DNA from: Tanypteryx hageni
Taxonomy: Eukaryota > Arthropoda > Insecta > Odonata > Petaluridae
Length of the DNA stretch: 64,000 bases
NCBI GenBank assembly: GCA_028673005.1
Contig: CM054116.1
Span: 132,347,547 to 132,411,546 of the forward strand
Direction: 5' to 3'
In this document: positions 43,815 to 57,149 of the stretch, in pieces
Numbering within the stretch: position 1 is the stretch's first letter
Layout of the letters: every line of letters begins with the position of its first letter
Program-made: the position numbers and the translations under genes
The notes under the pieces: generated by a model
Databases searched by the model: none
What the model saw: the letters and a program-made list of their open reading frames with translations, nothing else
Told to the model about the DNA's origin: nothing

Positions 43815-46800
43815 ATGAGCGGGAGAGGTAATTAACTTGTTTTTCACCAATATTATTGAAAATCTGGCATATTTCAGAACTCGGAACGTAGCCTAGCTCA
43901 GTTGATTAGTGGAATTTTAATTAAATGCATGGTTACTTGTCGTTGCAATCAACGATCGCTATTCTAGCCCTAATTTCATCGGTACATTTTGATTCTCTCG
44001 TTATCATGCTAGCAAGGTGCTTTACTTTACGATTTGAAACTGGTTCCGATGGCTTTCCAACATACGTTCAAGTTATTCCTTTCTCCATATCCAAATCAAC
44101 TTGGATTTTTTCTCATTCGTTTCCTAGGATAATTTTGCTTATTTAACCTTAGCTGTGTCCGTCCGTCTTTCGAAGCATTCGTCCTCGCTACAAAGACTAA
44201 CTATTAATGCTTACACAACCAGTAAATTACTTATATAATCCTATCTCCTACAACATCTTGCTTAGCTTGAAACCATCAAAGTAGGTTTACGAGTTAATAC
44301 AAACTATAGTTTTAAGAAATTCTTTTCTTTTTGACAATCTTTGAATAGTTCAAAATGTAAATGAAAGAGCAAAGCCGTCGACATACGTTAAATCCGAAAT
44401 TCTTTTCTCATTTGTGTCGGCAGATTTTTATGATGAGTTAGCGAACGATGTTGCCCTAGGGCTGGCAATTTTTTTATCCTGCCTGCTCCTGGCGTTCTGG
44501 GTATGGGAGGTCATTAGGCGGTACTGCGTCGGGCGGCGAAGAAGATGGAATGTTGAAGACGGCGTGCCCGACGTGGTGCATGATACCGCCAATTTGCCTG
44601 TAAGTATAATACGCGTATACTTGCGATTACATTCTTCTTCTTCTCTTATCGTATAAACCCTTCTAGTGGGTTATTTTATGTTGTTATTAACAAAAATGTT
44701 TCTGCTCTGATCCGCCTTCGGATCCCAAAGTATCATTTATGTATTTATTTATATATATTGAGAAACTTCGTCAACCTCACTTCATATCTACATAATTACG
44801 TCAACTCATCTTGTTGTTTTCTTATTCAGAATGAAGAGATTCCACGAGGAATCCTCAAAAAACATCAGGACCAGCAACACGTGAGTGTTTATCACCATGT
44901 TCTGATTTTTCTGCATATGCATATTTACTCTGATGCATGAGTGGTGATGGTGCCAGTCATAGATGAAAATCTTTTTCTCTCTCAAAGATTTTAATGTATT
45001 AAATTATAGCTCACTTCCCAAAACTTGTTAAGATTGATAAGTTTGTTAGTATGTCAGCTGATACTACCAATAGGTAGTAACATTGGTGGGGATTGCCATC
45101 CCGGAGGGATTTTCTAATCCCGGGGTTACGGGATTGTGATTTTTTCAATCCCGGGATCGAGGAAAAGTGGTGGGAAATGAAAATCACACAATATTTTTAA
45201 ACAATAATATTGATCCATACACAGACATGAAATCATCATATGCAGTTATGGAAGTAATGTCAAGTTTTCACAAAATTTAAGTAACGTCAATGAAAATAAC
45301 TTTTTATCAGCAGGTAAAACTAAAATCAAACACGTATTTTTGGAGAAAATGTAAAGGAAATTTAAATAACTAAAGTAGCAATTGTTGCGGTATCTTAAAT
45401 TAAATTAAATGGATTGCATTTATGTAAATTAAACGGTACTATTAGATTAAGGTTCTCCTCACTTAAAAGCTATTCACAAATTTCTGAAGTACGCCCTTAA
45501 AAAACAAAGTGCATCTAATGTCGGGTCACTCATTCTTGATCTGTATTTATTGCACAGCATCCCTGCTGATGTAAAAGCCCTTTCTGATTCTACACTACTA
45601 GGATGAATAGCTAGCAACTGCTGGTAAAGAAACTGCAGATTTTCTCATTTACGTCCATTTTCACGGAAATCCTTTTGCTCTGGTGCTATTGATAATGCTA
45701 GATCATTTGAATTATAGCAGGAGGATTATTTCTTGAGAGTAACTAAACATTGGGTAATGACCGAATCGAGTTCTTTCTTTAACTTCTCTGAATATGATGT
45801 ACCAGTCTCAAAACGTTCAGATGCTGCCGTTCGCTTAGTGTGTAAGTCATCATTTATAGATCGGCTTCTTGATGCTGATGAAACTTGCTCTTCTTTCTTG
45901 TCCAGTGCTTCACATGTTTTACTAATATTACAATAACATGTACTCGGGTTTTCTGTAACAAACATTTTTATGTTCGCTAGTGATGGCACAGAAAATATAT
46001 TATCACGAGCCTGTGACCCGTACTGAAGATACCTCAATACCCCTGATAACTTAGTTCGTCTCTTCATTATTTGATTTTTCATATTATGTCCTAACTCTGT
46101 ATTCACATCATTCAGTTTCTTCATCATGATTTCCAACGCTGTCTCACGCGTCAAAAGATTTGCATCTCTTCGGCAAAGAACTTCCATAGCAATTTTCGCT
46201 GGCTGCAGTGTTGCAAAAATAGAAGAAGCAAGTTCATGTTCACTCTCACTAAATGATATATCGGAATTCAGATCGATTCATTATGCAGGTTTTAAGCAAT
46301 ATAAAACGTTCGATCATTTCAGCTAAACTGTTCCAGCGAGTTCTTATATCCATAACAAGTGATTTTTCCTCACCCTATTGTTCGATTACATATTTCTGAA
46401 GGAATCTCTCGTTTTTTGCGAGTGATTTTCTGAAGAGAAGAACAGTTTTCCTTATTTTTTGAATCAATAACTCAATGTTTGTTTCTGATAGTTTGTACGC
46501 ACCTCCGCCTTCAAACGAATCATCTTCGTCTGTTTCATCACTCGAGGAAAAGGATTCATCACTTGATTCATGTCCTTCCGATTCCGCGAATTCCATTTCT
46601 TCTTGATAATATTCATTCTTCTTTAGGTTTGCCACACCCCAAAGGATATTTTTCATTTTTTTCGTTGTTCTTATTTTCCAAGAATGATGACATATCATAA
46701 ACTCAGATAAAAAGCAGTTATTCTCATTGAATTCCAACGACTTATATATTTTATTATACATCAAATACAATTTAATAGTTGGCGCCACCTGATAGCAAAA

Positions 46801-49800
46801 GCAAATATGTCAATCCCGAAATCCCGGGATTTAGGTTTACCTAATCCCGAGATTTCGGGATAGAAATTTTGGACGGGATCCCGGGACTGCAATCCCTAAA
46901 CATTGGAGGTGCAAAAAGTACAGGTTCGAAGAATCATTTCCGGAAATTATCGGACAACTGTAGTAGAACATTTGTGGGGATCCGTTGCACGGAACACATT
47001 TACATTAAAACGGTCTGTGGAAGTTGGTATTGTAAAAATATTCAGATTTGTTCATATGGACACGGTACGAATGGAGACACTGAAATCATTTTGTGATTTT
47101 AACGACGAATTTTGTCGCATACGAGCACATGATTTCTGAGACTTATGCTTACTCTTGAAAGAATAAATACTAAAAATGGTTCAACAGCTTATTTTTTTAT
47201 CAGTTGAAAATGCACCCGTTATTCTTCCGAAATTTGCCGAAGATCCTAAGTCAGCACTTTGGTTCTAGTTCTTACACAATGTTGATGCCATTTCCAAAAT
47301 GGAGGGGAAGCCGCATGTGAATTTTTGCGCATGTATAAGAATTTGGAAGAGAAAGAAATCTAAGTTATTTCCGCCCAAAGTGAAAGAATTGGAGAGGAAA
47401 AGTGCTAACGATGGTACAGCCTTCCCTCGTTTTACGAACTTAATTCGTTCCACGAAAACTGTTCGTCAGGCGAAAACTCGTAAAACAAAGATTATTTTCC
47501 CATTGCATCGTCAAACGGTAGTTCGTAAAACGAGGGAAGGTGCATTCATTCATCCATCCATCAAGATGATCCAATCCAATTAAGTAAAGGACGCAAATTG
47601 GATGCACTCGAACAGCTAGAGATAATTATTTGTAAAGACTCGCCCCTCTTAAATGAATACCTTTTCCACAATCATTCGGCTCTATTTAGCTTACCGAATA
47701 TTTTTTTAATACTTTGTATGAACATTGTTGTCTTTGGCCCTTTTACCAAGTTTTCGTAACTTTTTGTAACATTTGGCTAGTATGATGCTTTCGCCTTCGT
47801 TTCCCAACCGCTCATTCAATTACCTTAATCACCTGATGATGCTGCGATCGTAGTGAAACCGGTCGTGTTTAAATTTAAATTTGTGGAAACTACAAAGTCA
47901 TTTTTTCATTATTACATATTGGAAATTATGTGACTCAGCACTTGGGCAAAAGAAATATTTTATGGAACTGTAAAATAATTTTATTTTTCTGAGATTTGAA
48001 TAAGCTTTGTTACTTTTTGTTTCATTAAATTGTAAATTTTTTTGAGAAACTTAATAAACTTCATTTCATGACTACGTATTGGTTTTAAGTCATCCTGATG
48101 TTTTGCTCTTCAGGCTGAAGAGCAGGCGCATGACCCCTCCTCTCCTCACTTCAGACGTAGTCAACCGCCGGGAAAACACGTGAGTGTTACCCTATTTATA
48201 TGGTTAATCTATATATGTCTGTGTAATAATAAAACAAAAGATACATAATTATATAGTCAAAAACAAAACATTAGTTCTCCTATCAAAAGATTGAAAATAT
48301 AAATAACAATTATCTGTTGAATTGCATTTATGTTCTTTGTAATGTTTAGATGCTTCTACCAGCTTCCTTAGTAGACCATTTTTTCCCCAGGTCAGATTTT
48401 GCGACGAGGTGACCGCGTCAAATGGCAATGGACACGCAGAATTGGTAAATTTTCATTCAAGTATCTTATTGCGCCGCCCCAGCTCGCTGCTCGCAACAAT
48501 TCCGTAATGACGTTTGGCGGACGTTCTGCCTGCTAACATTCTTGCAGCTTCACATTAGCAAAGTATTTCAATCAAGTTCGATAAATCAAAATTCATTCTT
48601 TACCTTTTTGCGAAAAAATCTTTTTAGGATTAATTTTTAATTATTTTATTACGATGGTGGCCTGAGTCGCGCGCGGACATTTTGACAGCATGGGAAAATT
48701 TTGCCCGTTTAAAAAATAAAATACCATTTGCGAATAGGTTTAGTAAATGTTTGCCAGTAAATATGTAATACTTCTCATAACCAGCGACTTCAGCGAGGGC
48801 CAAAACGAGTATAGTGGAGCGAGGGGTTGTCGCGTGTAGCCCATGGAGCGGGTGTAAACGGCTTGTGCACCATCGGCGCAAAAGTTGGAGAATCTAGTAA
48901 AACTTAAAAAACGTGTTAAAATTTGCACCGGCACCGATATTACAATTCTAAGTTATTTTGATACGCTAGAGAAAACTGCCCTGAACCACGGTTTTCGGAT
49001 TTCCCATGTAAATCAAATGGGAAGGATAATAGATCCTGGAAACGAACCCGAGACGTTCAATATTCGAAACAAAAACTAACCTCGGGAGCTCGGCTCCGGT
49101 AGCGGGAGACTTCCACAAAGTGTCATGAAAAGCGGTCGATTGGTGCAAAAGTTCATAGATAGGGGTTCAAGAGACGGTCCGGCGTCGGCGGCCGAGGAAG
49201 GAGAGACAAGGATGAAGAAGAAGACCTCTCGTTGGAGCCGGACGGGACGGAGGAAAGCGAAAATTCGACAAGTGCGTTGAGTTATACAGGTGGTAACGCG
49301 CCAGGGTTGTGGGGCGGGGCGGGGGGGAGAGTGGGGCCGTCGGGGGCGGGTAGGGCTGTCGTCGTAGGGGGAGGGAAGGGATGGAGGTCGGGGACCGATT
49401 TCGGGGCTTCTTGGGCCTCTGAAAACTCGTGAGGCGATTCCTGGGGGATAGATTTCGTGGGGCAGATCTGTTCGGGAGTGTCGCTGGGCGTCCAAAGAGG
49501 CTGCTGCGAGGTGGGATATTGGCGAAAAAAAATTTTTCGGGGATGGGTGGGCGGGCGGGCGGTGGGTGTGAGATTGATTGATTGCAAATGTTTTATTGTT
49601 TGGGGAAATTCGTTCCATAGTCTGCAAGCGGTAATAATGATGGAACGCTGAAAATTACTGTCTTGTGATGAGGAATAAGGAGTTTATGCCTCCCTCTGGT
49701 ATTACGGTTATGTACAGTGTCTAAACTCCTGAATTCCGTGGAAAGATAATGTGGATTGTTATAAGTAAGTAATTGGTATAGTAAGGAAAGCAATGGAACC

Positions 49801-52800
49801 GTCTTCGGGACTTCAAATTTAACCAGTTTAGCTTCACGAGTGAATCAGAAATGCGGTTAGGGAATAGGTATAGTTGAATTTGCTATGTAGGCCAGGGGTC
49901 GGGAAGCTGAGGCTTCTGAGCCACATGCCTCTCTTTCATGACTTTCGTGCAGCTCCCTACATTAAATCTCTCAATTAACCCATTATTCCCAAAAACGTTT
50001 TTTTTTGCATATTTTATGAAATTTTTGTATTACTATACATGAAATTGCCTTCTTTGGTAGGTTTTTCTTTTAAGTACTAAATGTACAAATTAATTCAATT
50101 ATTCTTGTTTTGTACACCTTCAAACATGTATATTTATTTAAACTGCGAACTTGCGAAAAAAAGAATTTGCATCAAAAATCTATTAATTTCAAATAGCAAA
50201 ATTTCAATAAATACTATTTTTCATTCCAGAATAGTTCATATTATAGACCACTTAGCATACACTTTACTTTAGTTTAACTAATTTTATGATGCCTGTTACA
50301 TAGCTTTTAATTTTACAAAAAAGGAAATTAACCAATTTTAATTCTAGCACATGTAATTATTTCATATAAAAAACTTAGGGTAGTGGTTCCCAAACTGTGT
50401 GCCGCAGTAGATTTTTATGGGTGCCGCAAAAAAACTTTGTTTAGTACATAAATGAATCAAGGATTTTCATGTGTTGGTGAGTAATTGGGCATTGAATTTT
50501 TTCTAATACATTGATTAAGTGGTAGAAACAATGAATGGATGTGTCCAAAGATTGTAACACCCGTATCTAAAAATATAAAAAGCTTGTTACAAGGCTGGTG
50601 AGACGCGAAAACCTCTTTACCTTAGAAAGTATGCCGCAACTTAAAAACGCTTGGGAACCACTGATTTAGGGTGTCGAGGAACATAGCACTCTTTACAAAT
50701 AAATATTGTCCTCTTGGAACAATGTTTACAATGGCGAAAGCGTGTTGATCCCTTGGTAATTACTTGGTCTCTGACATCGCGTTTGATTGAATCAAGTCCG
50801 AGCGAAATAGATGCGCGTGGATCTCTCCCAGCGGTCTCTGAGCCATAACGTCGCAAAAGGAACTAAACACATTCCCTACGAAAATCTAAAATGGAATATT
50901 GTTATTCAATTAACTTCTATAAACATACCACCCTTCTTCGCAGGAAACATAGACTGCCCACCCAATAAAAGAACACCACCACGTTTTCGTTCAATTAGTT
51001 GATCTGTACTGCGCAACATATTGATCATTCACATCAACCGCACACTTATTTAAATAATACTGCTAAAGTTATGAAAGGTACGGTTGTATTCAATTTCTTG
51101 GCTACTGAATAGCGCCTAACGTTTTTTAAGAAAGAAAACAAAGTTTTGAAAATAAAAAAAATTGGCAAAATATGTGATTAGTATACCTAAAAGGGAAATC
51201 TTATCTTACCTTAGTTTGTTGTCCAACTACGGTGGTGAAAAAAATATTTCTAGATCGTTATTTTTTCATGTTAACTCTTACACAATGTAGAATTTACAAA
51301 TAGAAGGAGAGAGAGAGAGATTATAATAAAACTTTTACGGAAATTATATTCTACTTAGGGTAGAAAGATGACAAGAGGCCAATAGAAATGGACGAACATA
51401 AAGAAACATTTGAAATTTTTGTTTAAACGGTATGGAAACAAAAATAACGCGGGCATTGAATATTTATTATAGAATAAATTGAGATTATAAAAAATATAAC
51501 TACATTTTCAGGTCGCTCTAATGAAAAGAAGAATAATTCTAAATTGCTTGGTAACAAATGTTGCCTCTGGACAGATATGGGTTAAAACTAAAACTAAATT
51601 GGCTTCGTTAATAATCTTAATAAAAATTGCGGAAAAATAAAAAGATGGGCCTATTATTAGAAGAACCGTTTTTTTAACAGTTATAGTCGCAAAACGTGAA
51701 ACGACGGCAAGACTAATGGGGGATGGGGTGGATGATCGCCCCCGTCATCCCCCGTGGATCCGCCAATAACTGCTGCTCTTCTTATGTTACGCGTTATTCA
51801 TTATTTGAAAAAGTGTCTCTTCTCGTGAGAAAGGGTGCCGACGTCTGTCCTAGGCGGCCGCCTAGATCGCCTGGCCCTATATTCGCATTATTATATCCGA
51901 TTAAAGCACTTCTAATACGGTTTTTTGTATCTACTATGTCATTCAACCATTATCTATAATATACTGCCGTGGTTTCGCCATGCCGTCTGCCCCTCTGTCT
52001 GTCTGTCGGTCGGTCTGTTCGCTGTTCTAGAGCCCAAACGCGTACATAAAATCGAATCATATCTCGTATTTGGGCAATATATAATCTTTTGCAGACCCCA
52101 TTTTCAGAAAAGTGACATTGCACAAAAATAAAGGGTAGTTTATTCATCACGATTTTTAGAAACATTTTATTTACTCAGAAATGGCTGGAGGGAATTTTAT
52201 TAAAATCTATCCAATTGTAGATCCTGATGTCACAATTAATACTGCGTAATCCATATGACTCTTACAGTCACTATATGCCTTCCAGTGACATTACAATCTA
52301 CGCTAAGCGACCTTACCTAAGCCCTATGACGCCACGCCTTCGCTGAGATCCACTCTAAATCTTACTACAGCATTACGGTTAAACTAAATCGAATGATATC
52401 TGACATTAGTTGATGATATCATTCATAAAAGACATTCTGAAGACATGAACGATATTTCGCAACAATTAAGGGTACTTTATTTTCGATATTTTAAAACAAA
52501 ATCTTACTATAGCCTTACGGTTAAACTAAATCGAATTGTATCTCATATTAGTGGATAATGTCGTTCATAAAAGACATTCTGAAGAGATGAACTATATTGC
52601 GCAACAAATAAGTGTACTTTTTTGTAGGATATTTTTAAAGATTTACTCAACAATTGCTACAAGGATTTCGATTACATCCACCTTATCGTACAGTCTTGTG
52701 TCACAAATAATAACTACTAACGCAGCCATATATCCCAAAAAATACTAAATATCGAACTGTGGCATTAAAATATACGCTAAACCATTCTTAACATTGATTT

Positions 52801-53261
52801 ATGAGCGATTTTCTTTTATTTGCGTACTCAGTGGACCAAACGTATATGCGTATATGAGAAATTTTGTGCAATGTTTATTGCGTCGTTTTTTTTATGAGTT
52901 GGCACGAAGGCCTTAAAAGAAAAATCTTCGATGAACGTTACAAGAAGCTGAATTTCTAAGCTGTAGAATTTAATAAACGATCTTTTATATCGAGGGAGAT
53001 ACTCATTTATTTTCTCTCTCTATCTCTGTCTTTCCTGTTCAGGTGGAGGTCCTGAGCGTTTCTCCGGCGGTAGGCGAAGCTGATGCGGAGGAGGAGGTGG
53101 GCGGAGGGGGAGTGGGGGTGGCGGCCATAAACGCCGCCAACTCGAGCGCCGCGGCGAAGGGCGACGCGGGGGAAGGGGAGGGCGTGGAGGTTTCACAGCC
53201 TCCCGCATCGGCGTCCAGCGTTGCGGACTTATTGGAATATCTACTTGATCTGGTAGAATGA
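43815..53261 (+). CDS. single-pass membrane protein with SILK- and RVxF-type PP1 docking motifs, copy B (6 exons)
   Basis: Exons: 43815-43827, 44424-44599, 44830-44880, 48114-48179, 48391-48444, 53043-53261, with phases identical to copy A; the product is 192 residues. The start MSGRD, the membrane helix (LGLAIFLSCLLLAFWVWEVI), the basic RRYCVGRRRRW stretch and the following VEDGVPDVVHDTANLP are kept. GILK (70-73) and KHVRF (101-105) are both intact despite neighbouring changes (R74K, P75H, R106C). The C-terminus lost three residues and ends LLEYLLDLVE. Introns 3 and 5 carry the same old elements as copy A, but not the Penelope insertion. There are 28 amino-acid differences from A and about 8 silent ones. 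Function is inferred from the motifs only. An upstream 26-codon frame (start 43708) is also conserved. Confidence 0.7.
45087..46898 (-). mobile_element. hAT transposon in intron 3 of gene B (ortholog of 17613)
   Basis: Same AACATTGG duplication (45079-45086, 46899-46906) and same ends, with a one-base change at the left tip (TGGGGATTG). The transposase relic on the minus strand is longer in one frame here (46187-45726) and keeps the dimerisation block SSVESERAFTSAGMLCN near 45590. Dead. Confidence 0.9.
46907..47416 (+). other. intron 3 sequence with unrecognised frame (unit B)
   Basis: Counterpart of 19416-19925. Open frames at 46903-47139 and 47299-47583 (KKSKLFPPKVKELERKSAND) are more intact than in A but not recognised. 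Confidence 0.3.
47417..47541. mobile_element. TIR element, short form (unit B)
   Basis: Same ends as 19926-20616 but only ~125 bp long; the interior is missing. The shared terminal sequence is CAGCCTTCCCTCGTTTTACG. Confidence 0.65.
47560..47870 (+). pseudogene. old Penelope-like relic, uninterrupted (unit B)
   Basis: The frame reads KGRKLDALEQLEIIICKDSP as in A, then runs without the Penelope insertion through ACTTTGTATGA (the empty site, ~47711) to a hammerhead-like core. It confirms that the A insertion is younger than the duplication. Confidence 0.5.
47829..47867 (+). ncRNA. hammerhead-ribozyme-like motif (unit B)
   Basis: CAC-CTGATGA (CTGATGA at 47833-47839), stem II GCTGC/GTAGT with GU pairs and a GATC loop, GAAA, ACCGGT, C, GTG. 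The stem is three bases shorter than in unit A but still pairs. Confidence 0.55.
48780..49600. other. GC-rich block in intron 5 (unit B)
   Basis: Counterpart of 24490-25200, with an inverted tRNA-SINE-like repeat at about 48935-49140 and the same acidic plus frame (SLEPDGTEESENSTSA). G-runs and a GGGC repeat near 49550. Not resolved. Confidence 0.4.
49600..50080. other. sequence present in unit B only
   Basis: Between the GC-rich block and AATTAATTCAATTATTCTTG, unit B has about 600 bp that unit A lacks (A joins near 25190). No terminal repeats or coding motif were found. It could be a B insertion or an A deletion. Confidence 0.4.
50391..50664. mobile_element. short hAT-type MITE (unit B)
   Basis: Ortholog of 25491-25773 with the same TAGTGGTTCCCAAAC ends and flanks. 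Confidence 0.8.
50665..50856 (-). pseudogene. piggyBac transposase C-terminal relic (unit B)
   Basis: Reads STRFRHCKHCSKRTIFICKE then CYVPRHPK. All four cysteines of the two C-x2-C pairs are kept, as in the A copy. No other part of a transposase is visible. Confidence 0.5.
52363..52640. repeat. diverged tandem duplication (unit B)
   Basis: Counterpart of 27500-27800 with the same two-copy structure. Confidence 0.65.
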
Positions 53262-53448
53262 GCCTACCATCTGGTAAGCGAATATTCTATCTAATGGTAT
53301 ATTAGAATTTCTGGCGATATCAATGAAAATTTGATAGATTTTCTAGTAATTTTTAAAAGTTGCCCTTTTTCTACGCACCATAAAAAATTATATACAGATT
53401 TTCGTATATTTTTAAGCAATACAACTTTAATATCAAATAACCTGTAGT

Positions 53449-53784
53449 CAGGCCACCAGTGAGACTCAGAGAGGTCCGAGCCACATCCAGATTTTGAGGC
53501 CCATTGCCGTAATAAATATAAAAATGTTAGGCATTATGTAGCCCACTTTGGTGGTCGGGGTTCGCTGAAAGGTTACAGAGGATCGATTAAAAATCAAATT
53601 GTAAGTTACGTTCTATGTCACTTCATCTTTTCTGAATGGAAGATGAACAAGGGCCCTCTTTTCGACAAGCCACCCAGATAGTGCCTGTGCATAATTCCAT
53701 CTCTGAAAAACTTCCAAAATTTGAGGGCCCCTTAAGCTTGAGGCCAAATGCCCCCCCCCCCCCCCCACATTTTCATAGGGCCTG
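53449..53784. mobile_element. hAT-type non-autonomous element, deleted form (unit B)
   Basis: Starts CAGGCCACCAGTGAG after CCTGTAGT and ends before CCTATAGT, the same site as 28614. The interior is shortened by about 450 bp. A C-run of about 17 is present near 53750. Confidence 0.75.
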
Positions 53785-54314
53785 CCTATAGTTATTTTGC
53801 ACCAGATAACCTTCCACGACCGATATAGCTTATGTAATGGCGGCCATAAGAAATTTAGTTTAAATCACATCGGTGTTTTTTATAACATTCCATTTTATAT
53901 AAATACCAAATTAAGGTAATTAACAAATTGTTATAATATCAATTGTGAAATTTTTGTATAACATAAATTACTCATGGAAAAATAGCTAAGTGAAGCTCTA
54001 TTCTACTTACGTACATACAAACTTAAGATATATATCAGTAATATAATTTTTGTATTGTTGTATTACGCTGTATCACATTGACAGTGTGTAATTACTCCAA
54101 CCTACAGAAATGTAGACTTGTTTGGTAAAATGATCCTCAGATCAATTTATGGCCTGCATAGAACCTGAACAACATGTATATGAAGATATAGATTTCATTT
54201 TATAATAATGTCATGATAGTAAGACATTAATTTTTATAATATAAATAAACTATTATGAAACAATATCATTTTTTAGATTTTAAACATTTCATAATTTCCA
54301 TTTAGCATTATCGG

Positions 54315-54625
54315 TTATAATAATAATAATAATTTTAATAACACTGTAGGTCTCAAATAGGCATGGAGCAGGTACATAACAGCAATAGTACATTGCTACA
54401 GAATAAATCAGTTCATGAACTTAGAAATTCTTGAACACTATAAAAATTATTATTTAACAATCAACATTTGAATCTTTTCTAATGATAGGAATACTTGAAT
54501 AACATTTAACATTACAAGGTAACTTGTTATAAGCCACTGAGGTGGCATTGTTGATAGCCTATAATCCTTGATATGAACATCATCTTTGTGTCCTGTATTA
54601 TAATTGTAAAGCTTCTGATTAGATT
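54315..54625 (-). pseudogene. LINE 3' end relic (unit B)
   Basis: Counterpart of 29960-30290. The minus frame reads YNYNTGHKDDVHIKDYRLST, close to the C-terminal block of Jockey/CR1 ORF2, then an untranslated tail with an AATAAT repeat. Confidence 0.5.
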
Positions 54626-54678
54626 GGAACAGTGAAGAGTTTTGTTTTACAAATATACAACAATTTAAAAAATACATA

Positions 54679-54684
<6 letters not shown>

Positions 54685-54733
<49 letters not shown>
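54685..54733. repeat. (TA)n microsatellite, expanded (unit B)
   Basis: About 49 bases of TA, roughly twice the A copy. It produces spurious YIYI-type frames. Confidence 0.95.
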
Positions 54734-54741
<8 letters not shown>

Positions 54742-56449
54742 GGTTTACCAGGAGAGCTTTAATGGCCGGCTTTTTTCAGGAAAAAGACTTTATTGGCATA
54801 TTTATCATGACCCCAAAAGATTATTCCATATGACAAATAAGAATGAATCTTTTCATTATATAATAATTTTAACATTTCAATATTGAAAATTTTGAATAAT
54901 CTATGTAGCATAAAATTTCCAGTTGATAATTTTTACTTTCTCCAATGACAGTGCTCGAATGAAAGTCGGCAACGCTGGTCACCAAGGCCCACGTGTCTCC
55001 CCGCCCCCAGAAGCTAACAAGTGTCTCTCATCATTGCGATGGACAGTGGGGCTGCTTTTTTAATAGATTCTTTATTTAAGGAGCTGAATAAGGTAAAATT
55101 ATCACTCAACTATATTAGAGAACATCATTACGATAATAATGAATCAAACATGTTGGGGAGTAAATCAGGATAGGAATAATAAACACAAGAGGATTTATAT
55201 TCCCAGTACAGCTCATTCATTAAGTTTAGTTTTGAATGCCTGGGCAAAAATGTAGTACAAAGTATGCACTGCATATCTATACTATAGTAAATCTGCTTCT
55301 AACTTATGAGATATCATATAGGAGGATACTCTAGTTGGTAGCATGAACTAAGGCAGGTGGCATCTGGATGCGCAGAAGGCATGGAATGTCACTTGGTTTC
55401 CGTCACTCCTTCACTTGGCCATTCAGCATCAGTCTGTTACAGCAGCTTTTGGGGTGCTGTTTGTACATTTGCGGCATAATTTTCGTGTTTATTTACTTGT
55501 TTTACAATTGAGATTTAAACGGTTGTGTTCTAAAATGGAGAGCGAAGGAAGTAAGCACAATGTTTTGCACAAACACGCAAGATAAATCATAAATAAAGTG
55601 TAGCAGTACTCGGGACCAGCGGAACAGGTTTGCAAAACAGGCAACTGCCTAGGGTGCCAAAGATTGAGAGGCAGAATGAAGAGTCAATGATTTGATTTCA
55701 CAGCACTGTATATGTGTGTGTCTGTATTCTTTTCTTTAAGTAATGTATACTTATCATTCATCTTTGATTGATTCATTTTGCTATATTTTTTACATGCATT
55801 TGTGTTGTATAAACCTTTATATTCAAAATGATTTCAATTCCTCTTCAATGCTGTGCACTACCCCAATCCTAAAAGTATAAGAAGAACTAGCGGTCTGAAG
55901 ATGTTGGCGTACCAACTAAAATATGAGCCTAAAGTTATGATTTGCGTAATCTCTTGCTAAAAAATTATCATCTTAATGCCCATTTTTACCACTGTTACTA
56001 ACCATAAAGCTTTTTAATGTGGAAAGATATTGTTTTTAGTAATTATGAAAAAATATTTAATAATAAAAACAAGCTTTAATAATATTATATTTAAGTAATA
56101 CCGGTGCTTATAGACATCATTGTGTAATTACTAATAAAAGTAATTTTCAACTGTTAGATTTTTAGTCACATTTATATTGGAGTAGAGTGCCAAAAAATTG
56201 TTTGCCAAGAGTGCCAAACTGTCAGTAGTACAAAAACGAGATGGAGCATGCAGATGACTCAACACGTACAGCAGGTTACAATGTTGCCAGTTGTCAAGAG
56301 CAAACAGCGAGCGCCTGTGGCATATCATGCATTGCTTTCTGAGCAAAAGCTTATGCAGGCTGCCGGTTTGGCAGCAATGTAACGTGTATTTCTCTCTCTC
56401 ACTCTGCGCAGTAATGTTGACTCACCTGCCTTTGTCGTGCTGTAAACTA

Positions 56450-56645
56450 TATTAGGGGGATACTAATGTTTAGGCACTTTCAGATGAGCTGGAGACAGGA
56501 CGATATTATGTGTGTATGACCTTGTGCATAACTGCCTAGACAAATCAAAAACCTCATAATTGTCAAATAATGCAGCTGCTATAAAATTACATAGAAGTCT
56601 AAACAAATATTTAAGGTATATGTATTTCTGATTGTGCTACAAAAT
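56450..56645. repeat. dispersed copy of the array monomer (unit B)
   Basis: Ortholog of 33630-33815, with GGGGATACTAATGTTTAGGC at its start. Confidence 0.6.
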
Positions 56646-57149
56646 ACAAGCTGACGGGTTTGTAAATGTGGAAGTGTTGATGTATTGCAGCATTTTTGTG
56701 TTCCGAATCTCACAGCAGAACAGGAAAAATAATTTCTGATCAATTAATTGAAAATATTGCTTGATGAGATAAAAGGATGGAAAAAATCATTTAATGGGTG
56801 GTGACAGACTTTCAAAATTTATTATCTCTTTATCCATTCATTTCAGTGAACAGTTTTCTCAGGATGCCAACAAAAGACAAGATATTAAGGGGATTAACTT
56901 AACTCTAAATGTGAAGGCCATAGCTATTTACAAGCCCTCATTATTCTACAATAGAACAGTTTGAATGTGTAACGTTCCTTAATTTCCAGAGCAGATCTGT
57001 GATAAATGCATAAAAATGATGCTATCAAATAGTCAAGCAGTGGACTTGAAATTTCTTAATTATGAACGAAATGTGCGCGTGTATTATTGGCTAATCAACC
57101 TCTTCTTGGATTATTATAGCCATAGCTCCTTCCACACTGAACACACTCA

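Noticed and set aside
54450..54886. Open frames full of alternating Tyr-Ile on both strands
   Set aside because: Direct translations of the (TA)n microsatellite.
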